A DNA stretch of 64,000 nucleotides from contig NATW01000117.1 in assembly GCA_003094555.1 (NCBI GenBank), positions 1-64,000 of the forward strand. Direction: 5' to 3'. A model generated the notes under the pieces. The model was not told the DNA's origin. It searched no databases and was given only the letters and a program-made list of their open reading frames with translations. Below, piece by piece: positions 1-7,948 of the stretch. The DNA comes from a gamma proteobacterium symbiont of Ctena orbiculata. Its GTDB lineage: Bacteria > Pseudomonadota > Gammaproteobacteria > Chromatiales > Chromatiaceae. Positions within the stretch are counted from its first letter, which is position 1; each line of letters opens with the position of its first letter. The translations under genes were made by a program, and so were the position numbers.

Positions 1-2
1 TG

Positions 3-464
3 ACGATCGTTATCCAGGCCGAACCCTGGTACTCGGTACAGTATCTGATCCCCCTGCTGGGCATGTTGCTGGGCAACACCATGTCGGGCGTGGCCATCGC
101 CCTGGACCACCTGACCCATAACGCCTGGCAGCAGCGGCATCAGATCGAGGCGCGACTGATGTTGGGGCATAGCTGGGAAAACGCCATCCGGGAGCTCAGA
201 CGGAGTGCATTGCGCAGCGGTATGATACCGATCATCAACGCCATGGCGGCGGCCGGCGTGGTCAGCCTGCCGGGCATGATGACCGGCCAGATTCTGGCGG
301 GCGCCCCCCCGTTCGAGGCGAGTAAATACCAGATACTGATTATGCTGCTGATAGCAGCGGGTACCGGCTACGGCGCCATGGCCGCGGTATGGATCGGCTC
401 AAAACACCTCTTCGATGATCGGGAACGACTGCGCCTGGATCGACTCAGTGGCGCGAAAAAATGA
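3..464 (+). CDS. fetB: FetB-like ABC transporter permease (UPF0014), 5' partial
   Basis: Inner-membrane permease of the UPF0014 (FetB/YbbM) family, which pairs with the ATPase FetA and is linked to iron homeostasis and oxidative stress in E. coli. The reading frame is open to the left edge, so the start and probably fetA lie outside the window. About 153 codons are visible. They contain the family signature SLPGMMTGQILAG near the middle, a charged cytoplasmic loop (ARLMLGHSWENA) and hydrophobic segments consistent with the last membrane helices. It ends in a basic tail. The family assignment is firm; the metal substrate is inferred from the family only. Confidence 0.85.
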   Translation, partial: TIVIQAEPWYSVQYLIPLLGMLLGNTMSGVAIALDHLTHNAWQQRHQIEARLMLGHSWENAIRELRRSALRSGMIPIINAMAAAGVVSLPGMMTGQILAGAPPFEASKYQILIMLLIAAGTGYGAMAAVWIGSKHLFDDRERLRLDRLSGAKK

Positions 465-500
465 AAACATATCCGGTCAGCCGCAACTATTATTTCAATA

Positions 501-576
501 CGTAGGGTGGGGCCCTGCCCCACCGAAATAGCTCAAGAATAGATCTGAATTGGTGGGGCTGGGCCCCACCCTACAA
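501..576. repeat. Inverted GGTGGGG/CCCCACC intergenic repeat
   Basis: Two arms, cgtagggtggggccctgccc followed by cacc (501-524) and ggtggggctgggccccaccc followed by tac (552-573), are near inverted copies of each other around about 27 bases. It belongs to the same general TAGGGTG...CACCCTA class as the two elements downstream. It lies just after fetB and could form a large stem-loop in the mRNA. Confidence 0.7.
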
Positions 577-601
577 GCTACTTACGAATATCGATTCAAT
601 C

Positions 602-668
602 CGTAGGGTGCGGCTTGCCGCACCCTACGCAAGATAACCATTTGCGTTTATTCGCGTTCATTTGCGGA
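602..668. repeat. TAGGGTGCGGCTTGCCGCACCCTA palindromic repeat, copy 1
   Basis: A palindrome cgtagggtgcggcttgccgc/accctacg (602-629) is followed by a tail rich in tttgcgtttattcgcg. Bases 620-667 match 1081-1128 at 45 of 48 positions, so the element is longer than the palindrome alone. Such elements are widespread between genes in sulfur-oxidising gammaproteobacteria; the mechanism of spread is not visible here. Confidence 0.85.
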
Positions 669-684
669 CTTATTTTTTTATGGA

Positions 685-915
685 TCAAGAGGTTTCCCTT
701 TCGCCTCGTATCATCTTGATCACCAGCAGCACCACCGGCAAGCCATGCATCAACAGGTCGAAGATATCGATAGGACGCTGCAGGGTACCCGCCGCCAGCA
801 TCTTCAACTTCTCCCAGAGATGGGGCTCCGGCACGAAGGGGGCCAGTCCGAGCAATATCGCCGGCAGGGCGATCATCCGCAGGGGCAACCTGTCCAACCA
901 GTTAAACATCTTCAC
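685..915 (-). CDS. Small conserved two-helix membrane protein
   Basis: A 76-residue protein with an N-terminal hydrophobic stretch (MIALPAILLGLAPFVP) and a second one near the C terminus (LLMHGLPVVLLVIKMI), separated by PEPHLWEKLKMLAAGTL. From memory, similar short proteins in gammaproteobacteria are sometimes labelled RND transporter. The length cannot support that label, and I treat the function as unknown. The gene sits between two copies of the palindromic repeat, with copy 1 just past its stop codon. Start chosen at the ATG giving a compact membrane protein. Confidence 0.65.
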   Translation of the reverse strand: MKMFNWLDRLPLRMIALPAILLGLAPFVPEPHLWEKLKMLAAGTLQRPIDIFDLLMHGLPVVLLVIKMIRGERETS

Positions 916-999
916 ACACCTATAAAATTGCGCTCTTCATTTTACCAGGTTTACCTGAATGGGAATGGCAATGGATTGGTACAACATCATGAACATCGT

Positions 1000-1128
1000 G
1001 TAGGGTGCGGCTTGCCGCACCGTTTAACCATCCGGATAGACCCGCACCATGCTGATGCTCGTAGATCGGTGCGGCAAGCCGCACCCTACGCAAGATAACC
1101 ATTTGCGTTTATTCGCCTTCATTCACGG
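1000..1128. repeat. Paired TAGGGTGCGGCTTGCCGCACC palindromes, copies 2 and 3
   Basis: Two palindromic units face each other at 1000-1022 and 1067-1090 around about 44 unrelated bases. The right unit continues into the same tail as copy 1 (1081-1128). The tail overlaps the last codons and stop codon of the macro-domain gene. Each unit folds on itself and the pair can also fold as one long hairpin. Confidence 0.8.
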
Positions 1129-1621
1129 ACTGAAATTTTAATCGATAGAGTTCAGCATCCACTTCACTGAAACAGCAGGCGATAATCTCGTCAAACGCCT
1201 CTTTCCATGCCTGCATGACACTCAATGCCACCGCCGCCGCGTCCCCTTTCGGGTAGCCGTAGACCCCGGTGCTGATGGCGGGAAAGGCTATGCTGCGACA
1301 ACTATTCTCTGCCGCCAGCCTGAAGCTGTTCTCATAACAGGCGCGAAGCAGATCGGGTTCGCCCAGTTCACCGTTGCGCCATACCGGGCCCACGGTATGA
1401 ATGACCCACTTGGCCGGCAACTTGAAACCGGGTGTGATCCTGGCCTCACCGGTCGGGCAACCGCCAAGCCCTTTGCAATAGGCAAGCAGTTCCGGGCCGG
1501 CTGCCCGGTGGATGGCGCCATCCACACCGCCTCCCCCCAATAGGGAGGTGTTTGCGGCGTTCACGATTGCATCCACCTTCAGCTTGGTGATATCTGCAGT
1601 TACAATAGCTATCTGTCCCAT
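1109..1621 (-). CDS. Macro-domain O-acetyl-ADP-ribose deacetylase (YmdB-like)
   Basis: A stand-alone macro domain of 170 residues that should hydrolyse O-acetyl-ADP-ribose or remove ADP-ribose from proteins in the cytoplasm. The signature is visible: [27 protein letters not shown] at about residues 16-42, the HTVGPVW strand near 75, and [12 protein letters not shown] near 111. The YmdB family is usually about 170-180 residues, so the protein is full length. Its last codons and stop codon lie inside the repeat tail, so the present C terminus (SVNEGE) is probably repeat-derived. It is divergent from the DUF3301 gene, with only 13 bases between the starts. Confidence 0.92.
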   Translation of the reverse strand: MGQIAIVTADITKLKVDAIVNAANTSLLGGGGVDGAIHRAAGPELLAYCKGLGGCPTGEARITPGFKLPAKWVIHTVGPVWRNGELGEPDLLRACYENSFRLAAENSCRSIAFPAISTGVYGYPKGDAAAVALSVMQAWKEAFDEIIACCFSEVDAELYRLKFQSVNEGE

Positions 1622-1634
1622 ACTCTATACCCAC

Positions 1635-1964
1635 ATGTCCTATACAACGCTAAACCTGCTGCTGGCCCTGATGATGTTACTCTGGTTCTGGCGCGATACC
1701 CTGCGGGTTCGTGAGATCGCCATCCGGATCAGTCGCAACACCTGCAAAAGTCATGGGGTCCAGTTTCTCGATCAGACCGTGGCCCTGCATCGACTGGGCA
1801 TACGCTGGCTTCGCAGCGGACTGAAACTGCGGCGCGTGTATGCCTTCGACTATAGCCTGGAAGGCTCGGGCAGGCGAACCGGATATGTGGTGATGATGGG
1901 CACGGAAAATGTCAGTCTCCATATCGATCTGCCCACAGCGGGGGTTGATACCGAAGGGGAGTGA
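1635..1964 (+). CDS. DUF3301 family membrane-anchored protein
   Basis: A 109-residue protein starting MSYTTLNLLLALMMLLWFWRDT, which is one short membrane helix followed by the DUF3301 core: REIA, ARNTCKSHGVQFLDQTV-type sequence, LHRLGIRW, then YAFDYSLEGSGRRTGYVVMMG. The family has no proven function. A longer reading frame runs upstream to 1512, but those codons are antisense to the macro-domain gene and low in quality. The ATG at 1635 also matches the usual family start. Confidence 0.85.
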   Translation: MSYTTLNLLLALMMLLWFWRDTLRVREIAIRISRNTCKSHGVQFLDQTVALHRLGIRWLRSGLKLRRVYAFDYSLEGSGRRTGYVVMMGTENVSLHIDLPTAGVDTEGE

Positions 1965-1982
1965 ACTGGGCGGATCAGAGGC

Positions 1983-2384
1983 TTACTTGACCACCTTAAG
2001 CGATGGCCGCTTACCCGGCGGCGTTGAAGGGTCGGGTTCATCACCCGGATCTTGCTCCAGGTCCACATCCTCTTCGGGAAACAGCATACCCTGGCCATTC
2101 TCCTTGGCATAGATACCCATCACCGCATGGGGAGGAAACAGGATATCCTCTGCTTTACCGCTGAACCTGGCGCTGAAACTGATCCATTCATTACCCACTT
2201 CGAGGACCGAGACAGCGGATGGATCCACATTCAGGATGATACGTCCCTGTTCCACAAACTGATGCGGGACCACCACACCCTCGACTTCAGTATTGACCAT
2301 CAGGTAGGGCGTCATGCCGTTATCCACCAACCAGTCATACAGAGCCCGGATCAGGTAGGGACGGTTGGAAGACATCTCAGTCAT
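1983..2384 (-). CDS. sspB: Stringent starvation protein B, ClpXP adaptor
   Basis: SspB delivers ssrA-tagged and other substrates to the ClpXP protease. The 133-residue protein shows the family start SSNRPYLIRALYDWLVDNGMTPYLMV, the substrate-binding beta core up to FPPHAVMGIYAKENGQGM, and then an acidic, disordered linker. It ends in GKRPSLKVVK, which matches the short C-terminal peptide used to dock on the ClpX zinc-binding domain. It lies 3 bases after sspA and is evidently co-transcribed with it. Confidence 0.96.
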   Translation of the reverse strand: MTEMSSNRPYLIRALYDWLVDNGMTPYLMVNTEVEGVVVPHQFVEQGRIILNVDPSAVSVLEVGNEWISFSARFSGKAEDILFPPHAVMGIYAKENGQGMLFPEEDVDLEQDPGDEPDPSTPPGKRPSLKVVK

Positions 2385-2387
2385 ATA

Positions 2388-3011
2388 TCAACCGCGCATC
2401 TCCTGCTCGGCCTCGGAAAGACTCTTGATGAAAGATTCCTTTTCGAACAGGCGTTTTGCATATTCATGCAGTCCGTCCGCACTCGGGGGAATCTCCACGC
2501 CCAACTCCGGCAGGCGCCACAACAGTGGCGCGATGGCGCAATCCACCAGGGTGAACTCCTCACTCATGAAGAATGGCTTGGCATTGAACACCGGCGATGT
2601 GGAGATCAGGCTTTCACGCAGCTCCTTGCGCGCCTTTGCGGCCTCCTTTTTACCACTCAGGATTACATCCATCAGACTGTACCAGTCGTTATCCACACGA
2701 TACATCAACAGGCGTGAGGTGGAGCGTGAAACCGGATCCACCGGCAACAACGGCGGATGGGGGAATCGCTCGTCGAGATACTCCATGATAATGCGGGATT
2801 CGTAGAGCTTGAGATCCCTATCCACCAGGGTGGGAAGCGTACCGTAGGGATTGAGCTCCATGACCTCTTCGGGTACGTTCAGCGGATCGATATCAGATAC
2901 TTCGTAGGTGATATTCTTCTCTGCCAGCACCAGTCTGACTCGATGACAATAGGGATCGGTGGGATCCGAATAGAGGGTCATCACTGAACGTTTGTTCGCA
3001 ACTGCCGCCAT
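2388..3011 (-). CDS. sspA: Stringent starvation protein A, RNA polymerase-associated
   Basis: SspA has a glutathione S-transferase fold but binds RNA polymerase and alters promoter use during starvation. The 207 residues show the thioredoxin-like N-terminal domain (MTLYSDPTDPYCHRVRLVLAEK; NPYGTLPTLVDRDLKLYES) and the helical C-terminal domain. The PCHR-like region here is YCHRVR, typical of SspA. The sspA-sspB pair beside the bc1 genes is conserved in gammaproteobacteria. A terminator at 3089-3127 separates it from petC, so it needs its own promoter within 3012-3088. Confidence 0.95.
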   Translation of the reverse strand: MAAVANKRSVMTLYSDPTDPYCHRVRLVLAEKNITYEVSDIDPLNVPEEVMELNPYGTLPTLVDRDLKLYESRIIMEYLDERFPHPPLLPVDPVSRSTSRLLMYRVDNDWYSLMDVILSGKKEAAKARKELRESLISTSPVFNAKPFFMSEEFTLVDCAIAPLLWRLPELGVEIPPSADGLHEYAKRLFEKESFIKSLSEAEQEMRG

Positions 3012-3088
3012 TTATAGCCTCTCTCCAGAATGTCCTTGGTGCCTGGCTACTAGCCTGCCTGGCTGCGGACAAATAATGTTGTGACATC

Positions 3089-3127
3089 AAAAAAGGCGCA
3101 CAGTATAACGCAACTGTGCGCCTTTTT
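3089..3127 (-). terminator. Bidirectional rho-independent terminator after petC
   Basis: A long hairpin with arms aaaaaaggcgcacagt and actgtgcgccttttt around an 8-base loop, with a T run on either strand. It lies 23 bases past the petC stop and ends the petABC transcript before sspA. Confidence 0.92.
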
Positions 3128-3149
3128 GGCAGATCATGTCGAAAGAGTT

Positions 3150-3890
3150 TTAGTGAACGTCCTTCCAATACTCCTTCTTGAGCAGGTAGGCCAGGACAAA
3201 GAATACCGCAATAAACAGCAACACCCACACACCCAGGCGCTTGCGTTCCATCTGAATCGGCTCGCCGATATAACTCAGGAAAGCAGTCAGATCCCTGGCG
3301 ACCTGATCATACTCCTGGGCACTGAGCAAACCGGGGCTCACGGGCTCGAAATGTTCGAAGACCTCGTGCTCGTTACCCTGCGAATCCTTCTCCAGTTTGA
3401 AGACCGCCTTCTGAGGACCCTGCAGTTCCCACAACACATGGGGCATGCCCACATCGGGAAAAACGATATTATTCACGCCGAACGGACGTTTCTCATCCAG
3501 ATAGAAACTGCGCAGATAGGTGTAGATCCAATCCACACCCCGGGCGCGGGAGATCACGCTCAGGTCGGGGGGAGGACTACCAAACCACTCCGTACCCTGT
3601 TGTTCGGTCATGGCAATCTTCATGGTGTCACCGATCTTGTCAGTGGTGAACATCAGATTTTCCATCACCTCGGTTTCACTCAGACCAAGATCCCTGGCCA
3701 TACGGTTGTAGCGCTGATAATAGGCCGAATGACAACTCAGGCAGTAGTTGACGAAGTACTTGGCGCCACGCTGCAGCGAGGCCTGATCACCCAGGTCGAT
3801 ATCGGCATCATCAAGATGCGCCCCACCTCCGGCTGCAATTCCCAGCAAAGGGGCCGCGGCTAATAAAAGTGCAACAATCAGCTTTTTCAT
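3150..3890 (-). CDS. petC: Ubiquinol-cytochrome c reductase, cytochrome c1
   Basis: Heme-c subunit of the cytochrome bc1 complex, passing electrons from the Rieske centre to soluble cytochrome c in the periplasm. The 246-residue protein has a signal peptide (MKKLIVALLLAAAPLLGIAAG), the covalent heme motif CLSCH at about residues 50-54, and a methionine-containing ligand region (DTMKIAM). A C-terminal membrane anchor (VWVLLFIAVFFVLAYLL) ends in KKEYWKDVH. It overlaps petB by 4 bases, so translation is coupled. It is last in petABC. Confidence 0.96.
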   Translation of the reverse strand: MKKLIVALLLAAAPLLGIAAGGGAHLDDADIDLGDQASLQRGAKYFVNYCLSCHSAYYQRYNRMARDLGLSETEVMENLMFTTDKIGDTMKIAMTEQQGTEWFGSPPPDLSVISRARGVDWIYTYLRSFYLDEKRPFGVNNIVFPDVGMPHVLWELQGPQKAVFKLEKDSQGNEHEVFEHFEPVSPGLLSAQEYDQVARDLTAFLSYIGEPIQMERKRLGVWVLLFIAVFFVLAYLLKKEYWKDVH

Positions 3891-5128
3891 TCGGTCACCC
3901 TCTCTGGCACGGGTTTGGTCTTGTCCAGCTTGGTGTAGATCGGCATCAGCAGGAAGAACGCGAAGTAGTAGATGGTGCCGATCTGGGCCATCAGCTTGTA
4001 GAGATCCGTGGTGGGCTTTACCCCGAGGTAACCGAGTATGATGAAGTCGATGACAAAGAGCCAGAGCATGACCTTGTACAACATGCCTTTATACCTGATC
4101 GATTTCACCGGACTGCGATCCAGCCAGGGAAGGAAAAACATGATCAGGATAGAGGCGAACATGGCGACCACGCCCGGGAAGGCGGAACCCGCGATCGAAG
4201 GTACGGCGCGCAGGATCGCGTAGAAGGGGGTGAAATACCAGACCGGCGCGATATGTTCCGGGGTCTTCAACGGATTGGCCGGTTCGAAATTGGGGTGCTC
4301 AATGAAATAGCCACCCATCTCCGGGGCAAAGAAGACAACCGCGGCGAACAGAAACAGGAAGCCCGCCACGCCGGCGATATCCTTCACCGAATAGTAGGGG
4401 TGGAAAGGAATACCATCAGCCGGTGCCGTGTCGCTCCAGCGGTTGCCTTTCGGACCCTTCTTGATCTCGATGCCATCCGGATTGTTGGAACCCACCTTGT
4501 GCAGGGCGACGATGTGAATGAACACCAGCGCAGCCAGCAGGAAGGGCAACAGGAAGTGGAGGGCGAAGAAACGGTTCAGGGTGGCGTCGGAGATGACGTA
4601 GTCACCACGCACCCAAACACCCAGGTCGGGACCGATCACCGGTACTGCGGAGAAGAGGTTGACGATAACCTGTGCTCCCCAGTAGGACATCTGGCCCCAG
4701 GGCAGCAGATAGCCGAAGAAGGCGGTCGCCATCATCGCCAGATAGATGATCACGCCGATGATCCAAAGCAGTTCGCGTGGCTTGCGATAGGAGCCGTACA
4801 TCAGACCGCGGAACATATGCAGATAGATCACCACAAAGAATGCGGATGCCCCGGTAGAGTGCAGGTAGCGGATCAGCCAGCCCCATTCCACATCACGCAT
4901 GATGTATTCAACGGAGCCAAACGCCAGATCCGCATCGGGCTTGTAACTCATGGCCAGCCAGACGCCGGTGACGATCTGAATCACCAGTACCAGCATCCCC
5001 AGTGAACCCATGAAATACCAGAAGTTGAAGTTCTTCGGCGCATAATATTCGGCCAGGTGCTCGTTCCAGACCTTGGTCATGGGATAGCGATCGTCTATCC
5101 AGCCCATAAAATTTTTCATCATACTCAT
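3887..5128 (-). CDS. petB: Ubiquinol-cytochrome c reductase, cytochrome b
   Basis: Membrane core of the bc1 complex, holding the two b hemes and the two quinone sites. At 413 residues it is a full-length fused cytochrome b. The N-terminal half carries heme-ligand His in HSTGASAFFVVIYLHMFRG and in HFLLPFLLAALVFIHIVALH. The C-terminal half has PVWYFTPFYAILRAVP, which contains the conserved quinol-oxidation (Qo) PEW-like loop in the variant form PVWY. It is adjacent to petA at 5128 with a 1-base overlap of stop and start and overlaps petC downstream. Confidence 0.96.
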   Translation of the reverse strand: MSMMKNFMGWIDDRYPMTKVWNEHLAEYYAPKNFNFWYFMGSLGMLVLVIQIVTGVWLAMSYKPDADLAFGSVEYIMRDVEWGWLIRYLHSTGASAFFVVIYLHMFRGLMYGSYRKPRELLWIIGVIIYLAMMATAFFGYLLPWGQMSYWGAQVIVNLFSAVPVIGPDLGVWVRGDYVISDATLNRFFALHFLLPFLLAALVFIHIVALHKVGSNNPDGIEIKKGPKGNRWSDTAPADGIPFHPYYSVKDIAGVAGFLFLFAAVVFFAPEMGGYFIEHPNFEPANPLKTPEHIAPVWYFTPFYAILRAVPSIAGSAFPGVVAMFASILIMFFLPWLDRSPVKSIRYKGMLYKVMLWLFVIDFIILGYLGVKPTTDLYKLMAQIGTIYYFAFFLLMPIYTKLDKTKPVPERVTE

Positions 5129-5724
5129 CAGGCTGCTCCTCCATCGGCACCGATCAGGACCCTGGTATCAGAGAGATATTGATAGGGGGGGATTTCTAGG
5201 TTCTTTGGTGCAGGAACGCCGGCGTAGACACGCCCGGAAAGGTCGAAACGGGAACCGTGGCAGGGACAGAAGAATCCGCCTTTCCATTCGGGCCCCAGGT
5301 CTTCCGGCGCCACTTCAGGGCGATAGGTAGGGGAGCAACCCAGGTGGGTGCAGATGCCGATCGCAACCAGATACTTCTCTTTGATCGAGCGCTGGGTGTT
5401 CTTGCAGTAGTCCGGTTGTTGCCCCGCGTCATCCGAGTTGGGATCGAGCAAAACACTTTCCAGTGAAGTCAGATCCTGCAGATTCTGCTGCGTGCGGTGT
5501 ACGATCCAGACAGGCTTACCCCGCCATTTGACGCGCATCAGCTGGCCGGGTTCGAGCTTACCGATATCCGCCTCCACAGGCGCGCCAGCCGCCTTCGCCT
5601 TTTCGCTGGGGGCCCAGGCCGCCAGGAATGGATAGACCACAAAACCGGTGCCAACTGCCCCAACCACACTGGTAGCAAGCGTTAGGGTACGTCGCTTTTT
5701 CAAATCAACGCTATCTGCGCTCAT
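5128..5724 (-). CDS. petA: Ubiquinol-cytochrome c reductase, Rieske iron-sulfur subunit
   Basis: The 2Fe-2S subunit of the bc1 complex. The cluster-binding motifs CTHLGC and CPCHGS are both present in the C-terminal half of the 198-residue protein. The N terminus has a twin-arginine-type sequence (KKRRTLTLATSVVGAVGTG), as expected for Tat-dependent insertion with an uncleaved anchor. It is the first gene of petABC, and the 196-base spacer up to the NIF3 gene should contain the promoter. The bc1 operon implies respiratory electron transport through cytochrome c. Confidence 0.97.
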   Translation of the reverse strand: MSADSVDLKKRRTLTLATSVVGAVGTGFVVYPFLAAWAPSEKAKAAGAPVEADIGKLEPGQLMRVKWRGKPVWIVHRTQQNLQDLTSLESVLLDPNSDDAGQQPDYCKNTQRSIKEKYLVAIGICTHLGCSPTYRPEVAPEDLGPEWKGGFFCPCHGSRFDLSGRVYAGVPAPKNLEIPPYQYLSDTRVLIGADGGAA

Positions 5725-5920
5725 ATATCGACTCCACAGATACTGAAATGAGCTGGATTTGGGCCAAAGGGTCCGTGCACAGCCCCATATTCAGGACATT
5801 AGAATATAGTTAATAAACCATGAAAATTAACCGAGCATTTTCCATTATGCGGCTTTGCAGGTCAAGGTGGATTAATCGTAATAATGTAATCTAAAAGACA
5901 GTGTTACAACGGAGTAACAA

Positions 5921-6670
5921 TCAAACCGGATTTTCCACATCGACAAATCGATACTCGAGGGAAAATCTTTCGGCTAAATGTCTGCCCAGGGCCTGTACAC
6001 CATAGCGCTCGGTGGCATGATGCCCGGCCGCAAAGTAGTGTATCCCCAACTCCCTTGCCAGATGTACGGTCTGTTCCGAGATCTCCCCTGATATATAGGC
6101 ATCCAGTCCCTGCCCGGCGGCCTCCAGGATAGCGTCCTGGGCGGCGCCGGTGCACCAGCCGATGCGTTTGAGTGGGCGTTCATTCGGCGCAATGTGGGTC
6201 GGCCGGCGGTGCAGACGGTCAGCGATGCGCTGTGTAAGCTCTGTCACTGAAATGGGTTCGGACAGTGACGTTTGCCAGATCAGTGAGCCCTCCGCAACCG
6301 GATTCGCCGGCAGCAGGCCGAGCCGCTCACCCAGCTGTCTGTTGTTGCCATATGTCTGGTGGGCATCCAGCGGCAGATGGTAGGCCAGCAGCGCGGTGCG
6401 CTGTCTGAACAGGGCGCCCACCCGGTTGGCCTTCAATCCACGCAACGCCAGCCCCTCGCCCTTCCAGAAATAACCGTGATGGACCAACAGGGCGTCCGCC
6501 CCCCACTCTTCCGCCGCCTGGATCAGTGCCTGACAGGCGGTGACCCCCAACATCAGTTTTTCCACCTGTTGGGCAGCCTCCACCTGGAGACCGTTTGGAC
6601 AGTAATCGTTAAATTCGTCCACCTGCAGCACTTCATTGCAGTAGGATTCGAGCGATAGGAGATCAATCAT
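5921..6670 (-). CDS. NIF3-like dinuclear metal-centre protein (YbgI family)
   Basis: A 249-residue protein of the NIF3/YbgI family, which forms ring-shaped hexamers with a two-metal centre. Its cellular role is debated, with GTP cyclohydrolase-I-like and other roles proposed. Visible signatures are the start of the family (LESYCNEVLQVDEFNDYCPNGLQVE), the metal-binding HHG in ALLVHHGYFWKGE, the DAHQTYGNN segment with a conserved acid and His, and the C-terminal FAAGHHATERYGVQALGRHL. It is divergent from the DegS-like gene and sits beside petABC, an arrangement seen in other gammaproteobacteria. Confidence 0.93.
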   Translation of the reverse strand: MIDLLSLESYCNEVLQVDEFNDYCPNGLQVEAAQQVEKLMLGVTACQALIQAAEEWGADALLVHHGYFWKGEGLALRGLKANRVGALFRQRTALLAYHLPLDAHQTYGNNRQLGERLGLLPANPVAEGSLIWQTSLSEPISVTELTQRIADRLHRRPTHIAPNERPLKRIGWCTGAAQDAILEAAGQGLDAYISGEISEQTVHLARELGIHYFAAGHHATERYGVQALGRHLAERFSLEYRFVDVENPV

Positions 6671-6699
6671 GCTATGTTTGCCAAAAAACAGATATCAGT

Positions 6700-7878
6700 T
6701 TGTCTAGATTACTCAATTCGATGCGTATACAAAAATTACTTTCGCTGCTGCTGACTGCCTTGACCGCCGGACTGGCAGGGGCCTTCGTGGTCCTTTTTAT
6801 GCTCCCTGAACGGATCGAGGAGAGTCCCACACTCAAGCAACCCCAATTAACCGAACCCTCAATTCAGACCCCGATCCAAACCGGCCCCTTCTCATATGCG
6901 GAAGCGGTGGCCCTGGCTGCCCCCTCCGTGGTCAACATCTTCACCGCCAAGATCACTACCGAATCCCAGTCGCTACGCTTTCGGGACCCCCTGCTGCAGC
7001 ATCTGTTTGGCAATATGTTGCCAGAAAAGACCCGCCAGCGCCTCGATACCAGCCTCGGCTCGGGTGTCATCGTCTCGGAGGACGGCTATCTATTGACCAA
7101 TCACCATGTCATCGAAGGGGCGGATGAGATCAAGGTTGTCCTGGCCAACGGCAAGAGCGTCAGTGTCAGCATCGTCGGCAGCGATGCGGAATCGGATGTG
7201 GCAGTTTTGAAAATCGACAGTGACGCCCCGCTACAGGCCATCAGCATCGACCGCACCAGCGCGCAACAGGTGGGGGACGTGGTACTGGCAATCGGCAATC
7301 CCTTCGGCGTGGGCCAGACGGTCACAATGGGCATCATCAGCGCCACCGGCCGTTCCCACCTGGGGATCAATACCTTCGAGAATTTCATCCAGACCGATGC
7401 CGCCATCAATCCAGGCAACTCCGGCGGGGCCCTGGTAAATGCCCGGGGAGAACTGATCGGTATCAATACCGCGATCTTTTCCAAGACCGGCGGCTCCCAC
7501 GGTATCGGCTTTGCCATACCCTTCGACCTTGCAGAAGGCATCATGCAGCAACTGATCACCAGCGGGCATGTCATCCGGGGGTGGATAGGCATACAGGGGC
7601 AGGATGTGTCGGAAAAACTGGCCGAGGCCTTCAGCCTGCACAATGCAGAGGGAATACTGGTAACCGGCGTCATGGAGGATGGCCCCGCAAGCAGTGCGGG
7701 ATTGAGACCGGGGGACGTTATCACCCAAGTCAACGACACCAAGATAGAAAACTCCCAGCAGCTGGTCCAGCTTATCGCCAGTCAGCCCCCGGGTACCCGT
7801 TTGACCATCGGCGGCTGGCGTGGGAACGAACAGATTCAACTGGAGACCGTCTCCGGGGAGCGCCCCAACCTGGAATAG
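6700..7878 (+). CDS. degS: DegS/AlgW-type periplasmic serine protease
   Basis: A membrane-anchored trypsin-like protease with one PDZ domain, of the DegS/AlgW type that starts anti-sigma-E cleavage when misfolded porins bind the PDZ. One N-terminal helix (LLTALTAGLAGAFVVLFML) is followed by the protease domain with His136, Asp166 and Ser241 (TNHHV, ESDVAV, GNSGGAL). The PDZ spans about residues 295-380. A single PDZ and an uncleaved anchor fit DegS better than DegP. The first codon used here is TTG at 6700; the ATG at 6721 (MRIQKLL) is equally possible, since neither has a clear ribosome site. Location beside murA-hisGDC matches algW in Pseudomonas. Confidence 0.9.
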   Translation: MSRLLNSMRIQKLLSLLLTALTAGLAGAFVVLFMLPERIEESPTLKQPQLTEPSIQTPIQTGPFSYAEAVALAAPSVVNIFTAKITTESQSLRFRDPLLQHLFGNMLPEKTRQRLDTSLGSGVIVSEDGYLLTNHHVIEGADEIKVVLANGKSVSVSIVGSDAESDVAVLKIDSDAPLQAISIDRTSAQQVGDVVLAIGNPFGVGQTVTMGIISATGRSHLGINTFENFIQTDAAINPGNSGGALVNARGELIGINTAIFSKTGGSHGIGFAIPFDLAEGIMQQLITSGHVIRGWIGIQGQDVSEKLAEAFSLHNAEGILVTGVMEDGPASSAGLRPGDVITQVNDTKIENSQQLVQLIASQPPGTRLTIGGWRGNEQIQLETVSGERPNLE

Positions 7879-7948
7879 TGCATGCTGCTTGATACCGCTT
7901 CTCCCATCGGCGTCCTATACTTGAGAATGGAGAAGAGGAACACAACTC

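Noticed and set aside
920..1102. 60-codon minus-strand frame over the palindromic repeats
   Set aside because: It is made largely of repeat sequence and has no protein signature.
3869..5005. 378-codon plus-strand frame opposite cytochrome b
   Set aside because: It is the antisense of petB, with a low-complexity, His/Asp/Gln-rich translation and no domain.
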